Source of the DNA: CALACW01 sp963627915
Lineage (GTDB): Bacteria; Bacillota; Clostridia; Oscillospirales; Acutalibacteraceae
Reading direction: 5' to 3'
DNA length: 64,000 nucleotides
Assembly: GCA_963627915.1 (NCBI GenBank)
Contig: CAVGCY010000012.1
Span: forward strand, 30,462 to 94,461
The stretch's first letter is position 1, and each line of letters starts with the position of its first letter. This document shows positions 1 through 8,164 of the stretch, one piece after another. The notes beneath the pieces were generated by a model, which ran no database searches, had not been told where the DNA came from, and saw only the letters and a list, made by a program, of their open reading frames with translations. The position numbers were made by a program, and so were the translations under genes.

Positions 1-75
1 ATATTATTTAGCAGAGTCGTTCTTCCCGGCCGATACCGGTCAGATTCGAGTAACTTATTTTGAGGTGTGTACACT

Positions 76-1332
76 ATGTCGGAAAAAACAGTTGATTTCA
101 AAGGCATTATCGGCAAACAGAAAGAAGCCGCGTCTTACATGGTTAAGGAAATAACTCATATATGCAAGACGTTCGGCAAGAGAGACCCCGGCAGCGAGGG
201 TGAGAAAAAAGCGTGCGAGTACATGGCGGACGTTCTTAAAAAAGACTGCGGCTGCGAAAGAGCGGACGTTGAGTCGTTTAAGGAAAACCCCGGCTCGTTC
301 TTCGGCTGGATTTTCTACACGATTACGCTTGTCCTTCTCTCCGTCGTTCTTTTCTTCTTCTGCCCGATTTTATCGGTAATCTTTATTGTCATCGGACTTC
401 TTCTTGCATTTTTGCAGTTCGGTCTTTACAAGAAAACTCTCGACCCTCTTTTCAAAGAGAAAACCGGTCATAACGTTACGGCGATAAAAAAATGCACCGG
501 CGAAACAAAAAGACGTATTATGTTCAACGGACATCCCGACGCGGCATGGGAGTGGCCCGTAAACTACGCTCTCGGCGGCGTAGGCTTCGAGTCCCACGCA
601 ATCATATGCGCGGTCGGCGCTGTTTACTACATTATAATCTCAATAATAAGAGTAGTACAGAACGGTATCGGATTCTCCGCCGCAGATACGTCCGAGCCTA
701 TCGTTAAGGCCGGACTTTGGGGACTTTTATTCGTTCCTTTCCTTTTCGGTCTTTACTTCATGGTTAACTACAAGAGAGTTGTTGACGGCGCAAACGATAA
801 CCTTTCGGGCTGCTACATGGGTATCGCAATCCTCAAGTATATGAAGGACGCGGGCATCGAGCTTGAAAATACCGAGGTCGGCGTTATCCTCACGGGTTCG
901 GAGGAAGCGGGTCTTCGCGGTTCAAAGGCATGGTGCGAGGCTCACAAAGGCGAGTTTGACGACGTTCCCACATTTATATTCTCATACGACACCATTCACG
1001 ACCCCAAGTATCTCATGACAAACTACCGCGACCTCAACGGCACCGTTGCGGCGGATAAGGATGTTTCCGATTTGTTCATGGAGGCCTGCGCAGAGCTTGA
1101 CATCCACTGTCTTAAGGGCATGGTTCCTCCTCTCGGCGGAGCGACGGATTCTGCGGCATTCGCACAGGCGGGCTTCAGAGCAACGGGCGTTACCGGACTT
1201 AACCATAAGCTTGAAAGCTATTATCATACAAGACGCGATTCCTATGACAACATGAACGAAGATGGTCTTGCAAAGTGCTTCGCGGCAAGCGTTAAGGCTC
1301 TTGAAATGTTCGACAACGGAGCAAAGCAGTAA
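76..1332 (+). CDS. M28-family metallopeptidase with membrane segments
   Basis: Probable zinc aminopeptidase of family M28, anchored in the membrane. The usual metal-ligand pattern is visible: an H-x-D in NGHPD (about residues 153-155), the bridging Asp in GANDN (about 241), the Glu pair in TGSEEAG (276-277), an Asp in SYDT (about 305) and the late His in YHTRRD (about 384). Two hydrophobic stretches near residues 80-125 and others near 185-235 suggest several membrane spans between the N-terminal part and the catalytic core. I chose ATG 76 over the in-frame GTG at 67 because GAGGTG at 62-67 is then correctly spaced. It stands alone and ends at a strong hairpin shared with the convergent gene. 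Substrate unknown. Confidence 0.85.
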   Translation: MSEKTVDFKGIIGKQKEAASYMVKEITHICKTFGKRDPGSEGEKKACEYMADVLKKDCGCERADVESFKENPGSFFGWIFYTITLVLLSVVLFFFCPILSVIFIVIGLLLAFLQFGLYKKTLDPLFKEKTGHNVTAIKKCTGETKRRIMFNGHPDAAWEWPVNYALGGVGFESHAIICAVGAVYYIIISIIRVVQNGIGFSAADTSEPIVKAGLWGLLFVPFLFGLYFMVNYKRVVDGANDNLSGCYMGIAILKYMKDAGIELENTEVGVILTGSEEAGLRGSKAWCEAHKGEFDDVPTFIFSYDTIHDPKYLMTNYRDLNGTVAADKDVSDLFMEACAELDIHCLKGMVPPLGGATDSAAFAQAGFRATGVTGLNHKLESYYHTRRDSYDNMNEDGLAKCFAASVKALEMFDNGAKQ

Positions 1333-1398
1333 TTTCCTCCTGCAGAAAACCGGCGCGCAATGTTCGCAAAAGCATTTGCCGCAAAAAAAATAAAATAA

Positions 1399-1436
1399 AA
1401 ACAGGGCTTTGACAGCAGAATGTCGAAGCCCTGTTA
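1399..1436. terminator. bidirectional intrinsic terminator
   Basis: The inverted repeat AACAGGGCTT / AAGCCCTGTT encloses a short loop with its own small TGAC/GTC pairing. It lies between two convergent genes and has an A-rich left flank, so it can stop transcription from both sides. Confidence 0.75.
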
Positions 1437-1461
1437 TACAGTTATATTTACAAAGAAAAGA

Positions 1462-2415
1462 TTACAGATACTTATCCATAAACTCCCTGACCTTCGCTTC
1501 ATATGAGGCAGGGTCTTTTTTATAGCTCGCGGCATGCTCCGCGCCGTCGACTATCAGCAGCTCCTTTTCGCCGGAACACGCTTCATACAGCTCGAACACC
1601 ATAGCCGTCGGAACAAAATCATCCGCGGCGCCGTGAATAAACAGCACGGGAACCTTCGCATTTTTAATCATATCAATCGGCGCGGCTTCATTGATATCCA
1701 TGCCGACAGCGGCACGGTGAATAACCGAAACGGCATTGAGCAGCGGAAACGCGGGAACATGCGCTTTATCGAGATTCGATTTAAATTCGTCAATCATCGA
1801 CGTGTAACCGCAGTCGGCAACTGTAAATTTCACGTTTTCGGGAAGCGTATCATTACCTGTCATCGCCGTAACGGTCGCGCATCCCATTGATATGCCGTGC
1901 AGGAAGATTTCAATATCATCTCCGAACGTATCAATCATAAAATCAAGCCACTCGAGTCCGTCGCGTGCCTCGCGCTGACCAAACGTAATAAGTCCGCCCT
2001 CGCTCTCGCCCGACGCCTGATGATCGATCATGAAAACGTTTACGCCGCTGTCATGATAAAACTTTGCAAATCTGCCAAACTCACCCTTCGCGCTTGAACG
2101 GTAGCCGTGAGAGAGGAAAACAAATTTTTTTGAATCGTTTTCGGCAGGGAGAAAATACGCCCTCAGCGCATGATTCTCCTCGTTTGTTCTCGTAAATTCG
2201 ACAAGGGACTGCTCGCTGAACCACTTTTCGCCTTCGGTTTCCCCGTACGGCTTATAATCCGGTTTCTTCTGCGCCTGTTTATTGATAAGAGAAGAAACAA
2301 ACGGGTATATACGTGCGCGTCTGCCCATTACCTCGTAATAAACAAGTCCGGTCAGAGCCGAATATATTCCGGCTGCACAAGCGGAGACAAGCGCGATCTT
2401 AGATTTCCTGTTCAT
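1462..2415 (-). CDS. alpha/beta hydrolase, membrane-anchored
   Basis: Serine hydrolase of the alpha/beta fold, like the Bacillus YqkD-type proteins. It has an N-terminal hydrophobic segment (about residues 8-28) that would anchor it outside the membrane. Visible parts are the oxyanion region FLSHGYRSS, the nucleophile elbow HGISMGCA, the acid in HGAADDFVP and the catalytic His in GAEHAAS. At 317 aa the length fits the family. The GGAGG upstream of 2415 supports the start. The substrate cannot be told from sequence; lipid or peptide esters are possible. It is transcribed alone towards the shared terminator. Confidence 0.82.
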   Translation of the reverse strand: MNRKSKIALVSACAAGIYSALTGLVYYEVMGRRARIYPFVSSLINKQAQKKPDYKPYGETEGEKWFSEQSLVEFTRTNEENHALRAYFLPAENDSKKFVFLSHGYRSSAKGEFGRFAKFYHDSGVNVFMIDHQASGESEGGLITFGQREARDGLEWLDFMIDTFGDDIEIFLHGISMGCATVTAMTGNDTLPENVKFTVADCGYTSMIDEFKSNLDKAHVPAFPLLNAVSVIHRAAVGMDINEAAPIDMIKNAKVPVLFIHGAADDFVPTAMVFELYEACSGEKELLIVDGAEHAASYKKDPASYEAKVREFMDKYL

Positions 2416-2492
2416 ATAAAAACCTCCAAGAATATTATAATTATTGTAGGTATATTATAATACGTTTATTAACTTTGTTTCAACTGCTCTTT

Positions 2493-2528
2493 TATATAAA
2501 AATCGGAGCCGTATTTCTACAGCTCCGA
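2493..2528 (-). terminator. intrinsic terminator for the 2684-3745 gene
   Basis: TCGGAGC (2503-2509) pairs with GCTCCGA (2522-2528). On the minus strand the stem is followed by a T-rich run. It lies about 155 bp past the stop of the upstream minus-strand gene; the DNA between shows no coding sequence. Confidence 0.55.
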
Positions 2529-2683
2529 GAATTTTATTAACTATACGAACTCATAAGGTTTATATCCACCCTTTTTCCGCTTCGACTGCGTTAAAGAAAC
2601 TTGAAAGATGTTAGACTTCCGGAAAAGGCACAGTACTATTGAGAAAAATGTATGAGAAATCCTTTTCTTTATTTGTTTGAAAT

Positions 2684-3745
2684 TCATTTTATCACCTCAA
2701 GCAACATCTCTTTCTGATCTGCATTTTCGGAAAAATAACCGCCGTTATCATTGAGATATTTTTCTGTTTTCTCTTTAAATTGAGCCTGCGGTACATAATA
2801 CGCGTAAGTCTTTGCTATTAAATCGACGCTTTCAAAATCGGGTGATGAATTTAAAATACCGTCGATCACATCTTCGTTTTCGTCGACAATGTACGCTCTG
2901 AAATTGACGGCGTTTTCCGTATTCAAGCCCATTAAGTAGCCGAATGATTCTTGGTTTTTCAGCGCAGACAACGAGCAAATTACAGAAACTTCCTTATCAT
3001 CAACGTCATCTGCCGGCATACTCTTTAAAATGCGGTCGCAAACATTTATAAAGGAGTCAATTTCATCATCCGTACTGTTGCTTTCAAGCAGAGCGGATTT
3101 TACAATTATCGCAGCTTTGTGCGCGGGGGAAAAAGAGCCCGACATATCGGATAAAATATTATTCGCTTTTTTCTCCGCCTGCTCGGGGCGAACGTCCTTT
3201 AGAGCCAATAAAGCCCTTGTCAATTCGCTTTCGTCGCACGTGCTTGCATATTTCGCAATTTCATCCGCATAAGTTTCATCTTCACCGGCTAACAAATCAA
3301 CCAAAACTCCTTTAACGCCGGATGAAACGCTTTTATCTTCCAGGATGGGGAGCAAATCGTCATAGTTAATTTCTACTTCCTCTGTTTCGCATAAAAGCAA
3401 GAGGTTGATTTTCGTATCGTCGCTTATTTTTTTACTTAAAAGCTCTGATGTAATATCATTTTTGGAAACATCGCGGAGTTTTGATTTAACGGCGTCGTAA
3501 TAGCATCCGATAACGTCGCCGTCTGTATTGATATCAAGTTTATCCGTTTCCTTAATTAATTGTGAAAAATTCTTTTTCTCCAGTTTATCAGTTAATTTCA
3601 CAGCCTCTTCGGCAGAAAGAACACCATCCGAATTAATTGAAATACGATTAGCGTCCGCAAGCGCGGCAATCGTTACGCCGGCCGCGCAGACAGCCGTAAC
3701 AAGTATGAACGCAATAACGGTAAATAATCTTTTTCTCTTGTTCAT
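2684..3745 (-). CDS. secreted helical-repeat protein of unknown function
   Basis: Not recognised. The 353-aa product starts with a signal peptide or anchor (MNKRKRLFTVIAFIL...AALADA) without a lipobox. The rest is acidic and looks mostly alpha-helical, with many short Leu/Ala-rich segments that resemble a HEAT- or TPR-like solenoid. Two Asp/Asn-rich stretches near the N terminus (NSDGVLSAEEA and NTDGDVIG) resemble EF-hand/dockerin calcium loops but are not a full domain. A start at 3745 is supported by an AAGGAG-like site. It is monocistronic, diverges from the MFS gene and ends at a hairpin near 2500. Function unknown. Confidence 0.7.
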   Translation of the reverse strand: MNKRKRLFTVIAFILVTAVCAAGVTIAALADANRISINSDGVLSAEEAVKLTDKLEKKNFSQLIKETDKLDINTDGDVIGCYYDAVKSKLRDVSKNDITSELLSKKISDDTKINLLLLCETEEVEINYDDLLPILEDKSVSSGVKGVLVDLLAGEDETYADEIAKYASTCDESELTRALLALKDVRPEQAEKKANNILSDMSGSFSPAHKAAIIVKSALLESNSTDDEIDSFINVCDRILKSMPADDVDDKEVSVICSLSALKNQESFGYLMGLNTENAVNFRAYIVDENEDVIDGILNSSPDFESVDLIAKTYAYYVPQAQFKEKTEKYLNDNGGYFSENADQKEMLLEVIK

Positions 3746-4125
3746 AGATATTCCGCTCCTTTAAATTAAATTCATAAAATTTCAATGCAATCGATTCTTA
3801 ACCCGATATTATAAAACCATCGCAAACACCTCCGATATCAATAATGCAAATATGAAAAAATATGTTAATACGTTATTATTTGTTTAAACTATCGGTTTAT
3901 TTTTATATATATTAATTCTGCAATTTAATTATATAAAAGAAAATCTACATTGTCAATAAAAGTTTACTAAAATTTATCAATTTTATATCAAAATTCACTA
4001 AATATCCTTATTATTAAAACAAACGATAATCATACCGTTGAAAAATATGAAAAACACATACGGCTTGCTTTATTTTAAATTAAATGATAAAATATTATAC
4101 CTAAAATATAAAAAAGGATAAAAAA
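3746..4125. other. AT-rich divergent intergenic region
   Basis: About 380 bp separate the unknown secreted protein (leftwards) and the MFS gene (rightwards). It is very AT-rich and has no credible ORF. The right end carries a sigma-A-like promoter for the MFS gene. No riboswitch or repeat was recognised here. Confidence 0.7.
4065..4093 (+). promoter_or_regulatory. sigma-A promoter of the MFS-PAP2 pair
   Basis: TTGCTT at 4065-4070, a 17-bp spacer and TAAAAT at 4088-4093, about 32 bp before the MFS start codon. Confidence 0.6.
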
Positions 4126-5334
4126 ATGAATTTAAGACAAAATTACAAGTCGACTCTTTTTGCAAGCTATGTCGGCTACATAACCCAGGCCGTCGTCAAC
4201 AATTTCGCGCCGCTGCTGTACGTCACGTTTCAGAAGGACTACGGCATAACGCTCAAACAGCTGTCGTTTATCGCGATGTTTAACTTTCTTATCCAGCTGT
4301 GCGTAGACTACCTCTCGGCTAAATTCGTGGACAAAATAGGCGTAAGAACGTGTCTTGTTGCTTCGCATTTCATGGCGGGAATCGGGCTTATTCTTCTCGG
4401 CGCGCTTCCGTCCGTTCTGCCCTCTCCGATAACGGGCATTACAATCGCTATCGTATTCTACGCCGTCGGAGGCGGACTTATCGAAGTGCTTGTCAGCCCC
4501 GTTGTCGAGGCTTGTCCGACAAAAAACAAGGAGGCACATATGAGCATACTCCACTCGTTTTACTGCTGGGGGCAGATGCTCGTAATTCTTCTGTCAACCG
4601 TGTTTTTCATGACGTCGGGCATAGAGCATTGGAAAATAATGTCCGTTATCTGGTCGGCAATTCCGATACTTAACGGAATACTGTTTATATTTGTTCCGCT
4701 TTACAAAACAGTTGACTCCGAGGAATCGGGCGACAAATTAACCCACCTTTTAAAATCGGGAATATTCAGAATTTTAATGATAATGATGCTGTGCGCCGGC
4801 GCGGCGGAAATAGCCGTCAGCCAGTGGGCGTCCGCATTTGCGGAAAAGGGGCTCGGCGTATCAAAAACCGTCGGAGACATTGCCGGACCGTGCATGTTCG
4901 CGCTTTTAATGGGCATTGCAAGAATCGTTTATTCTCGGCTGAGCAAAAAGGTGGAGCTTACAAAATATATAATCATCTGCTCGGTAATGTGCCTTGCCGG
5001 TTATCTTACGATCGCTTTTTCGCCCTCTGCAGCGCTGTCGCTTATCGGAGTGGGAGTGTGCGGATTTGCCGTCGGCGTTATGTGGCCGGGTACGTACAGC
5101 CTTGCGACAGTCAAAATGCCCGTGTGCTCAACATCGGTTTTCGCATTTCTTGCGCTTGCGGGCGACGCGGGATGTTCGTCCGGACCGTATCTCGTCGGAA
5201 TTGTATCGTCGGCATTCGGCGACGATTTGAAAAAAGGCATGCTGTTTGCGTCGGTTTTCCCGATTGTAATGATATTCGCGTCGGCTGGATTATTAAAAAA
5301 ATCTAAAATCGTACGCGGTAATATTGATAAATAA
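4126..5334 (+). CDS. MFS transporter
   Basis: Major facilitator superfamily permease, 402 aa, with about 12 hydrophobic segments. The loop after TM2 reads AKFVDKIGVRT, a form of the MFS A-motif. The overall appearance is closest to the FucP-like sugar-transporter branch, but the substrate cannot be assigned. The start follows AAAGGA with short spacing. A PAP2 phosphatase follows after 47 bp on the same strand and probably shares the transcript. Confidence 0.85.
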   Translation: MNLRQNYKSTLFASYVGYITQAVVNNFAPLLYVTFQKDYGITLKQLSFIAMFNFLIQLCVDYLSAKFVDKIGVRTCLVASHFMAGIGLILLGALPSVLPSPITGITIAIVFYAVGGGLIEVLVSPVVEACPTKNKEAHMSILHSFYCWGQMLVILLSTVFFMTSGIEHWKIMSVIWSAIPILNGILFIFVPLYKTVDSEESGDKLTHLLKSGIFRILMIMMLCAGAAEIAVSQWASAFAEKGLGVSKTVGDIAGPCMFALLMGIARIVYSRLSKKVELTKYIIICSVMCLAGYLTIAFSPSAALSLIGVGVCGFAVGVMWPGTYSLATVKMPVCSTSVFAFLALAGDAGCSSGPYLVGIVSSAFGDDLKKGMLFASVFPIVMIFASAGLLKKSKIVRGNIDK

Positions 5335-5381
5335 AGATAAATATACTAAAATAGAATTACAGAGATACAGGAGGTTTCGAC

Positions 5382-6260
5382 ATGGAAAAAAGAAAACCGA
5401 AAATACGCGTATTTTATTACGCGGGATTTTACGCCGCCGCGCTTATACTTCTCATTATCGCGACATTTAAAGATCTTGCAATAGACAACACACTGTACAA
5501 TCCGGAAAACGGCTTTGGAATTTTCATGGAAAAATTTGCGGAATTTCCGATGTTCTGCATTATCCCGTTTGCGTTTACGGTAATGTTCTACGCACGGACG
5601 ATGAAGGATAAGAAGTTAAATATAATCCTCGGCTCGGGATACGCGCTTGCTGTTCTTGCAGGCTGGGTTCTGTGTATGTTCAAGCTGGGCGACGACTGGT
5701 TCGGCGAGGATTTTTCAAAGGCGCTTTTAATATTGATTGCCGTCGCGTTTTGGGCACTGACGCTGTTTCTCGGCGGACTTGTAAAACGTGAAACCATGAT
5801 TCGCCTGCGTCCTCTCGCAATTGTCGGACTGCTCACGTTCCTGATAACGGCGGCGGGAGTCGAGGTTATAAAGCGCGTCTGGGGCAGACCGAGATACCGC
5901 GACATGCTCAACGGCGTAAATGGGCTCACGATAGACAATTTCACCCCGTGGTACAAAATTGCCGGCATGAAGGGATGCCGTTCGTTTCCTTCGGGTCACA
6001 CGTATGCGGCTTCGGAAACATTCCTGCTTTTAAGCGTATCGGACAGAATGAAAGAACACAGGAACAGGGAAATTCTTTTCTTTGCGGCGGCGTTCGTATT
6101 TACCGTTCTTACGGCGTTTGCAAGACTTATCGCCGGCGCGCACTTTTTATCCGACGTCGTAACAGGCGCGGTAATAGGATTTACAGTTTATATAATTATA
6201 AGAGAATTTGTACAGCCGAGAATCTTTAAGTTTATGGATAATACAAAGCTTAAAATATGA
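5382..6260 (+). CDS. PAP2-family membrane phosphatase
   Basis: Integral-membrane phosphatidic acid phosphatase type 2 protein of 292 aa. All three signature blocks are present: KRVWGRPRYR (K-x6-RP type), SFPSGHT with the catalytic-pocket His, and ARLIAGAHFLSD (R-x5-H-x3-D). Members dephosphorylate lipid phosphates or undecaprenyl pyrophosphate on the outer face of the membrane. Six membrane spans are plausible. An excellent AGGAGG lies just before the ATG. It is the last gene of the MFS operon and ends at a double hairpin. Confidence 0.9.
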   Translation: MEKRKPKIRVFYYAGFYAAALILLIIATFKDLAIDNTLYNPENGFGIFMEKFAEFPMFCIIPFAFTVMFYARTMKDKKLNIILGSGYALAVLAGWVLCMFKLGDDWFGEDFSKALLILIAVAFWALTLFLGGLVKRETMIRLRPLAIVGLLTFLITAAGVEVIKRVWGRPRYRDMLNGVNGLTIDNFTPWYKIAGMKGCRSFPSGHTYAASETFLLLSVSDRMKEHRNREILFFAAAFVFTVLTAFARLIAGAHFLSDVVTGAVIGFTVYIIIREFVQPRIFKFMDNTKLKI

Positions 6261-6265
6261 TAAAT

Positions 6266-6348
6266 CGGGATGTGAGAAAATAAATTCTTACATCCCGGCA
6301 GCTTGTCAAAAAACCGTGTTTCCCAAATGTGGAGAAACACGGTTTTTT
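6266..6348. terminator. tandem hairpins, bidirectional terminator
   Basis: The first hairpin pairs CGGGATGTGAGAA with TTCTTACATCCCG (6266-6298). The second, AAAAAACCGTGTTTC with GAAACACGGTTTTTT (6308-6348), has A and T runs on both sides and so serves both the PAP2 gene and the convergent VTT gene. Confidence 0.85.
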
Positions 6349-6355
6349 CAATATT

Positions 6356-7069
6356 TTAATTTTTATCATCATTTTCAAATGTTTTTTCCGCTTCTTTTTT
6401 CGCCTTTTTCTTTTCTATAATAAATTTCTTTATAAAGTACGCGATAACGCCCGCAGGTATTGCGCAGATTACGACAAGCACGATTTTATCCATCGGTATC
6501 CATGCGAAAATGCCGTCTCCGAGTACTGTAAAAAGGATTACTCTCGGGGCGATTCCGACAACGGAAAGCACGAAATAGACAATAAAATTGCTGTGCGAAG
6601 CTCCGAAAAACAAACTTACAAAGTCTATCGGAAACGCGGGGAGAAAACGGACGGTAAACATCAGCGATTTTTTATTCTGCAAATCCATATTCAGAAGCTT
6701 TTTTCCCTTTTCTTTTTTCGACAGCAGCCGCTCAACATAATCAGCGCCCAGAAACCTGCCGAGAAAATACGTCACCGTTACCTCGAGCGCGATACCCAGC
6801 ACATTTATCAGCACAGCCTGCGCCGTCGGCAATGCCGCGCCGACCGCAACGTATATGACAGACGCCGGAATGACAAACACAAGCGCTTTGACGACGTAAA
6901 CGCCGAGAACAATAAGCCATACAAGCCATTGATTGTCAACAGACGAAATAATCGCTTCAAGGTCGATTGACGACAGCTCTTCGTATTTCCATATTGCCGC
7001 CGCGAACAGTATGAGCGCAACTATACCTCTCAGAATGATTTTTAATGTTTCCTTACTCTTTTCAGTCAT
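6356..7069 (-). CDS. TVP38/TMEM64 (VTT/DedA-like) family membrane protein
   Basis: Polytopic inner-membrane protein of the SNARE-associated/VTT fold, the superfamily that includes DedA lipid flippases. The conserved core runs from FVIPASVIYVAVGA through FLGRFLGADYVERLL to FTVRFLPAFPIDFVSLFFGAS, with the characteristic Phe/Gly-rich re-entrant motifs. The tail is Lys/Glu-rich and cytoplasmic. I moved the start to ATG 7069, which has GGGGGA at the right distance; the longer form from 7090 has no site. Its promoter region contains an 18-bp operator-like sequence shared with the DtxR and two-component genes near 30 kb, so it is probably co-regulated with them. Confidence 0.85.
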   Translation of the reverse strand: MTEKSKETLKIILRGIVALILFAAAIWKYEELSSIDLEAIISSVDNQWLVWLIVLGVYVVKALVFVIPASVIYVAVGAALPTAQAVLINVLGIALEVTVTYFLGRFLGADYVERLLSKKEKGKKLLNMDLQNKKSLMFTVRFLPAFPIDFVSLFFGASHSNFIVYFVLSVVGIAPRVILFTVLGDGIFAWIPMDKIVLVVICAIPAGVIAYFIKKFIIEKKKAKKEAEKTFENDDKN

Positions 7070-7080
7070 AAATAATCCCC

Positions 7081-7120
7081 CGTAAAACAATAACTTATCG
7101 CCGGTAAATTATTGTTTACA
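7081..7120 (-). promoter_or_regulatory. operator-like inverted repeat, copy 1 (VTT gene)
   Basis: GGTAAATTATTGTTTACA at 7103-7120 is identical to sequences at 30031-30048 and (inverted) 31864-31881. A degenerate inverted copy, GTAAAACAATAACTTATC, lies beside it, making a roughly 40-bp dyad. It lies 12-51 bp upstream of the VTT start codon, overlaps the stop codon of the LysR gene and covers the place where the VTT promoter should be. Confidence 0.7.
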
Positions 7121-8003
7121 AATAAATCTTCGCTCCGTCACACGCGAATTTAACAAAATCCTTTACGATTTCCGACTCTCCGCCCTTTCTGTACATCACG
7201 CCGAACGTAAGCGCGTCTATACCGTCCGCCTTTTTCATCTCAACGATATCCGTCCCCGGCGCATACACTTCGGGCAGAACCGCCGTTCCGAAGCCCGCAC
7301 GGACAAGAGCCTGCGCCGTCAGCGAATCCCCGCACATTATAATATCCGACGGGCTTCTTCCCCCCGTGAGAATCAGACGGATTTTAACGGCTTCGCTCAA
7401 TTGAGAGCCGTAACGGCAGAGAATCAGACGTTTTTTTGCAAGATCGGAAACCGTAATTTTTTCATTAAAAGTCAAAGGGTCGTCCTTTTTTAAAAGGCAG
7501 ACGAACCCGGAGGAACAAACGGGCTTGAATTTTACGCTTTCGTCCGAAAAATCGAACGGTGCAAATGCAAACGCCGCGTCAAGCGCACCCTCCGAAATTC
7601 TCGAAACAGCCTGCGACGCTTCAACCTTTGTTATAAACGGCTGAAAGTATCCGTATTTTTTTATGAGCTTTGAAAGAATATCCGACAAATACGCCTCGTT
7701 GACGTTTCCCGAATAACCTATCGACAGCGATTTCATGCCCGGCTCGCCGGAGTCCGAAAAACGTTCGAGCGCATGACGCGTTATTGCCGATATGCTTTTC
7801 GCGTCATCCAAAAATATACGTCCGGATTGCGTAAGCTCCACACTTCGCGTAGTTCTGAAAAACAGTTTTACACCAAGCTCGTTTTCAAGCGAATTTATCT
7901 GATGCGACACCGCGGGCTGAGAAATACAAAGCTCTGACGCAGCCTTTGCAAAATTAAGATGCCGTGCAACCGACAAAAAACATTCAATCTGCTGTGTGTT
8001 CAT
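7116..8003 (-). CDS. LysR-family transcriptional regulator
   Basis: The N-terminal winged helix-turn-helix has the usual pattern (MNTQQIECFLSVARHLNFAKAASELCISQPAVSHQI), followed by a linker helix and a periplasmic-binding-like effector domain. The start at 8003 is preceded by GGGAGGGG; an upstream in-frame start (8087) would add 28 residues that do not look like the family. The gene diverges from the secreted M4 protease at 8165, which is the usual arrangement for a LysR protein controlling its neighbour. The effector is unknown. Confidence 0.92.
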   Translation of the reverse strand: MNTQQIECFLSVARHLNFAKAASELCISQPAVSHQINSLENELGVKLFFRTTRSVELTQSGRIFLDDAKSISAITRHALERFSDSGEPGMKSLSIGYSGNVNEAYLSDILSKLIKKYGYFQPFITKVEASQAVSRISEGALDAAFAFAPFDFSDESVKFKPVCSSGFVCLLKKDDPLTFNEKITVSDLAKKRLILCRYGSQLSEAVKIRLILTGGRSPSDIIMCGDSLTAQALVRAGFGTAVLPEVYAPGTDIVEMKKADGIDALTFGVMYRKGGESEIVKDFVKFACDGAKIYL

Positions 8004-8092
8004 CGTTTCGCCCCTCCCGCGCTCTCTTTTGAGCAAACCCGAATACAATAATAAATATATAGTATCACAAATAAAGTTATTTTTCAATTTCG

Positions 8093-8121
8093 TTGTGTTT
8101 TTTTATTAAAAATGATATTAT
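8093..8121 (+). promoter_or_regulatory. sigma-A promoter of the M4 protease gene
   Basis: TTGTGT (8093-8098), 17-bp spacer, TATTAT (8116-8121). It lies in the divergent LysR/protease gap, so a LysR-type site could overlap it. Confidence 0.6.
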
Positions 8122-8164
8122 ATAAACAGTCACACGCATTTAAATACAAAAGAGGCATGAAAAA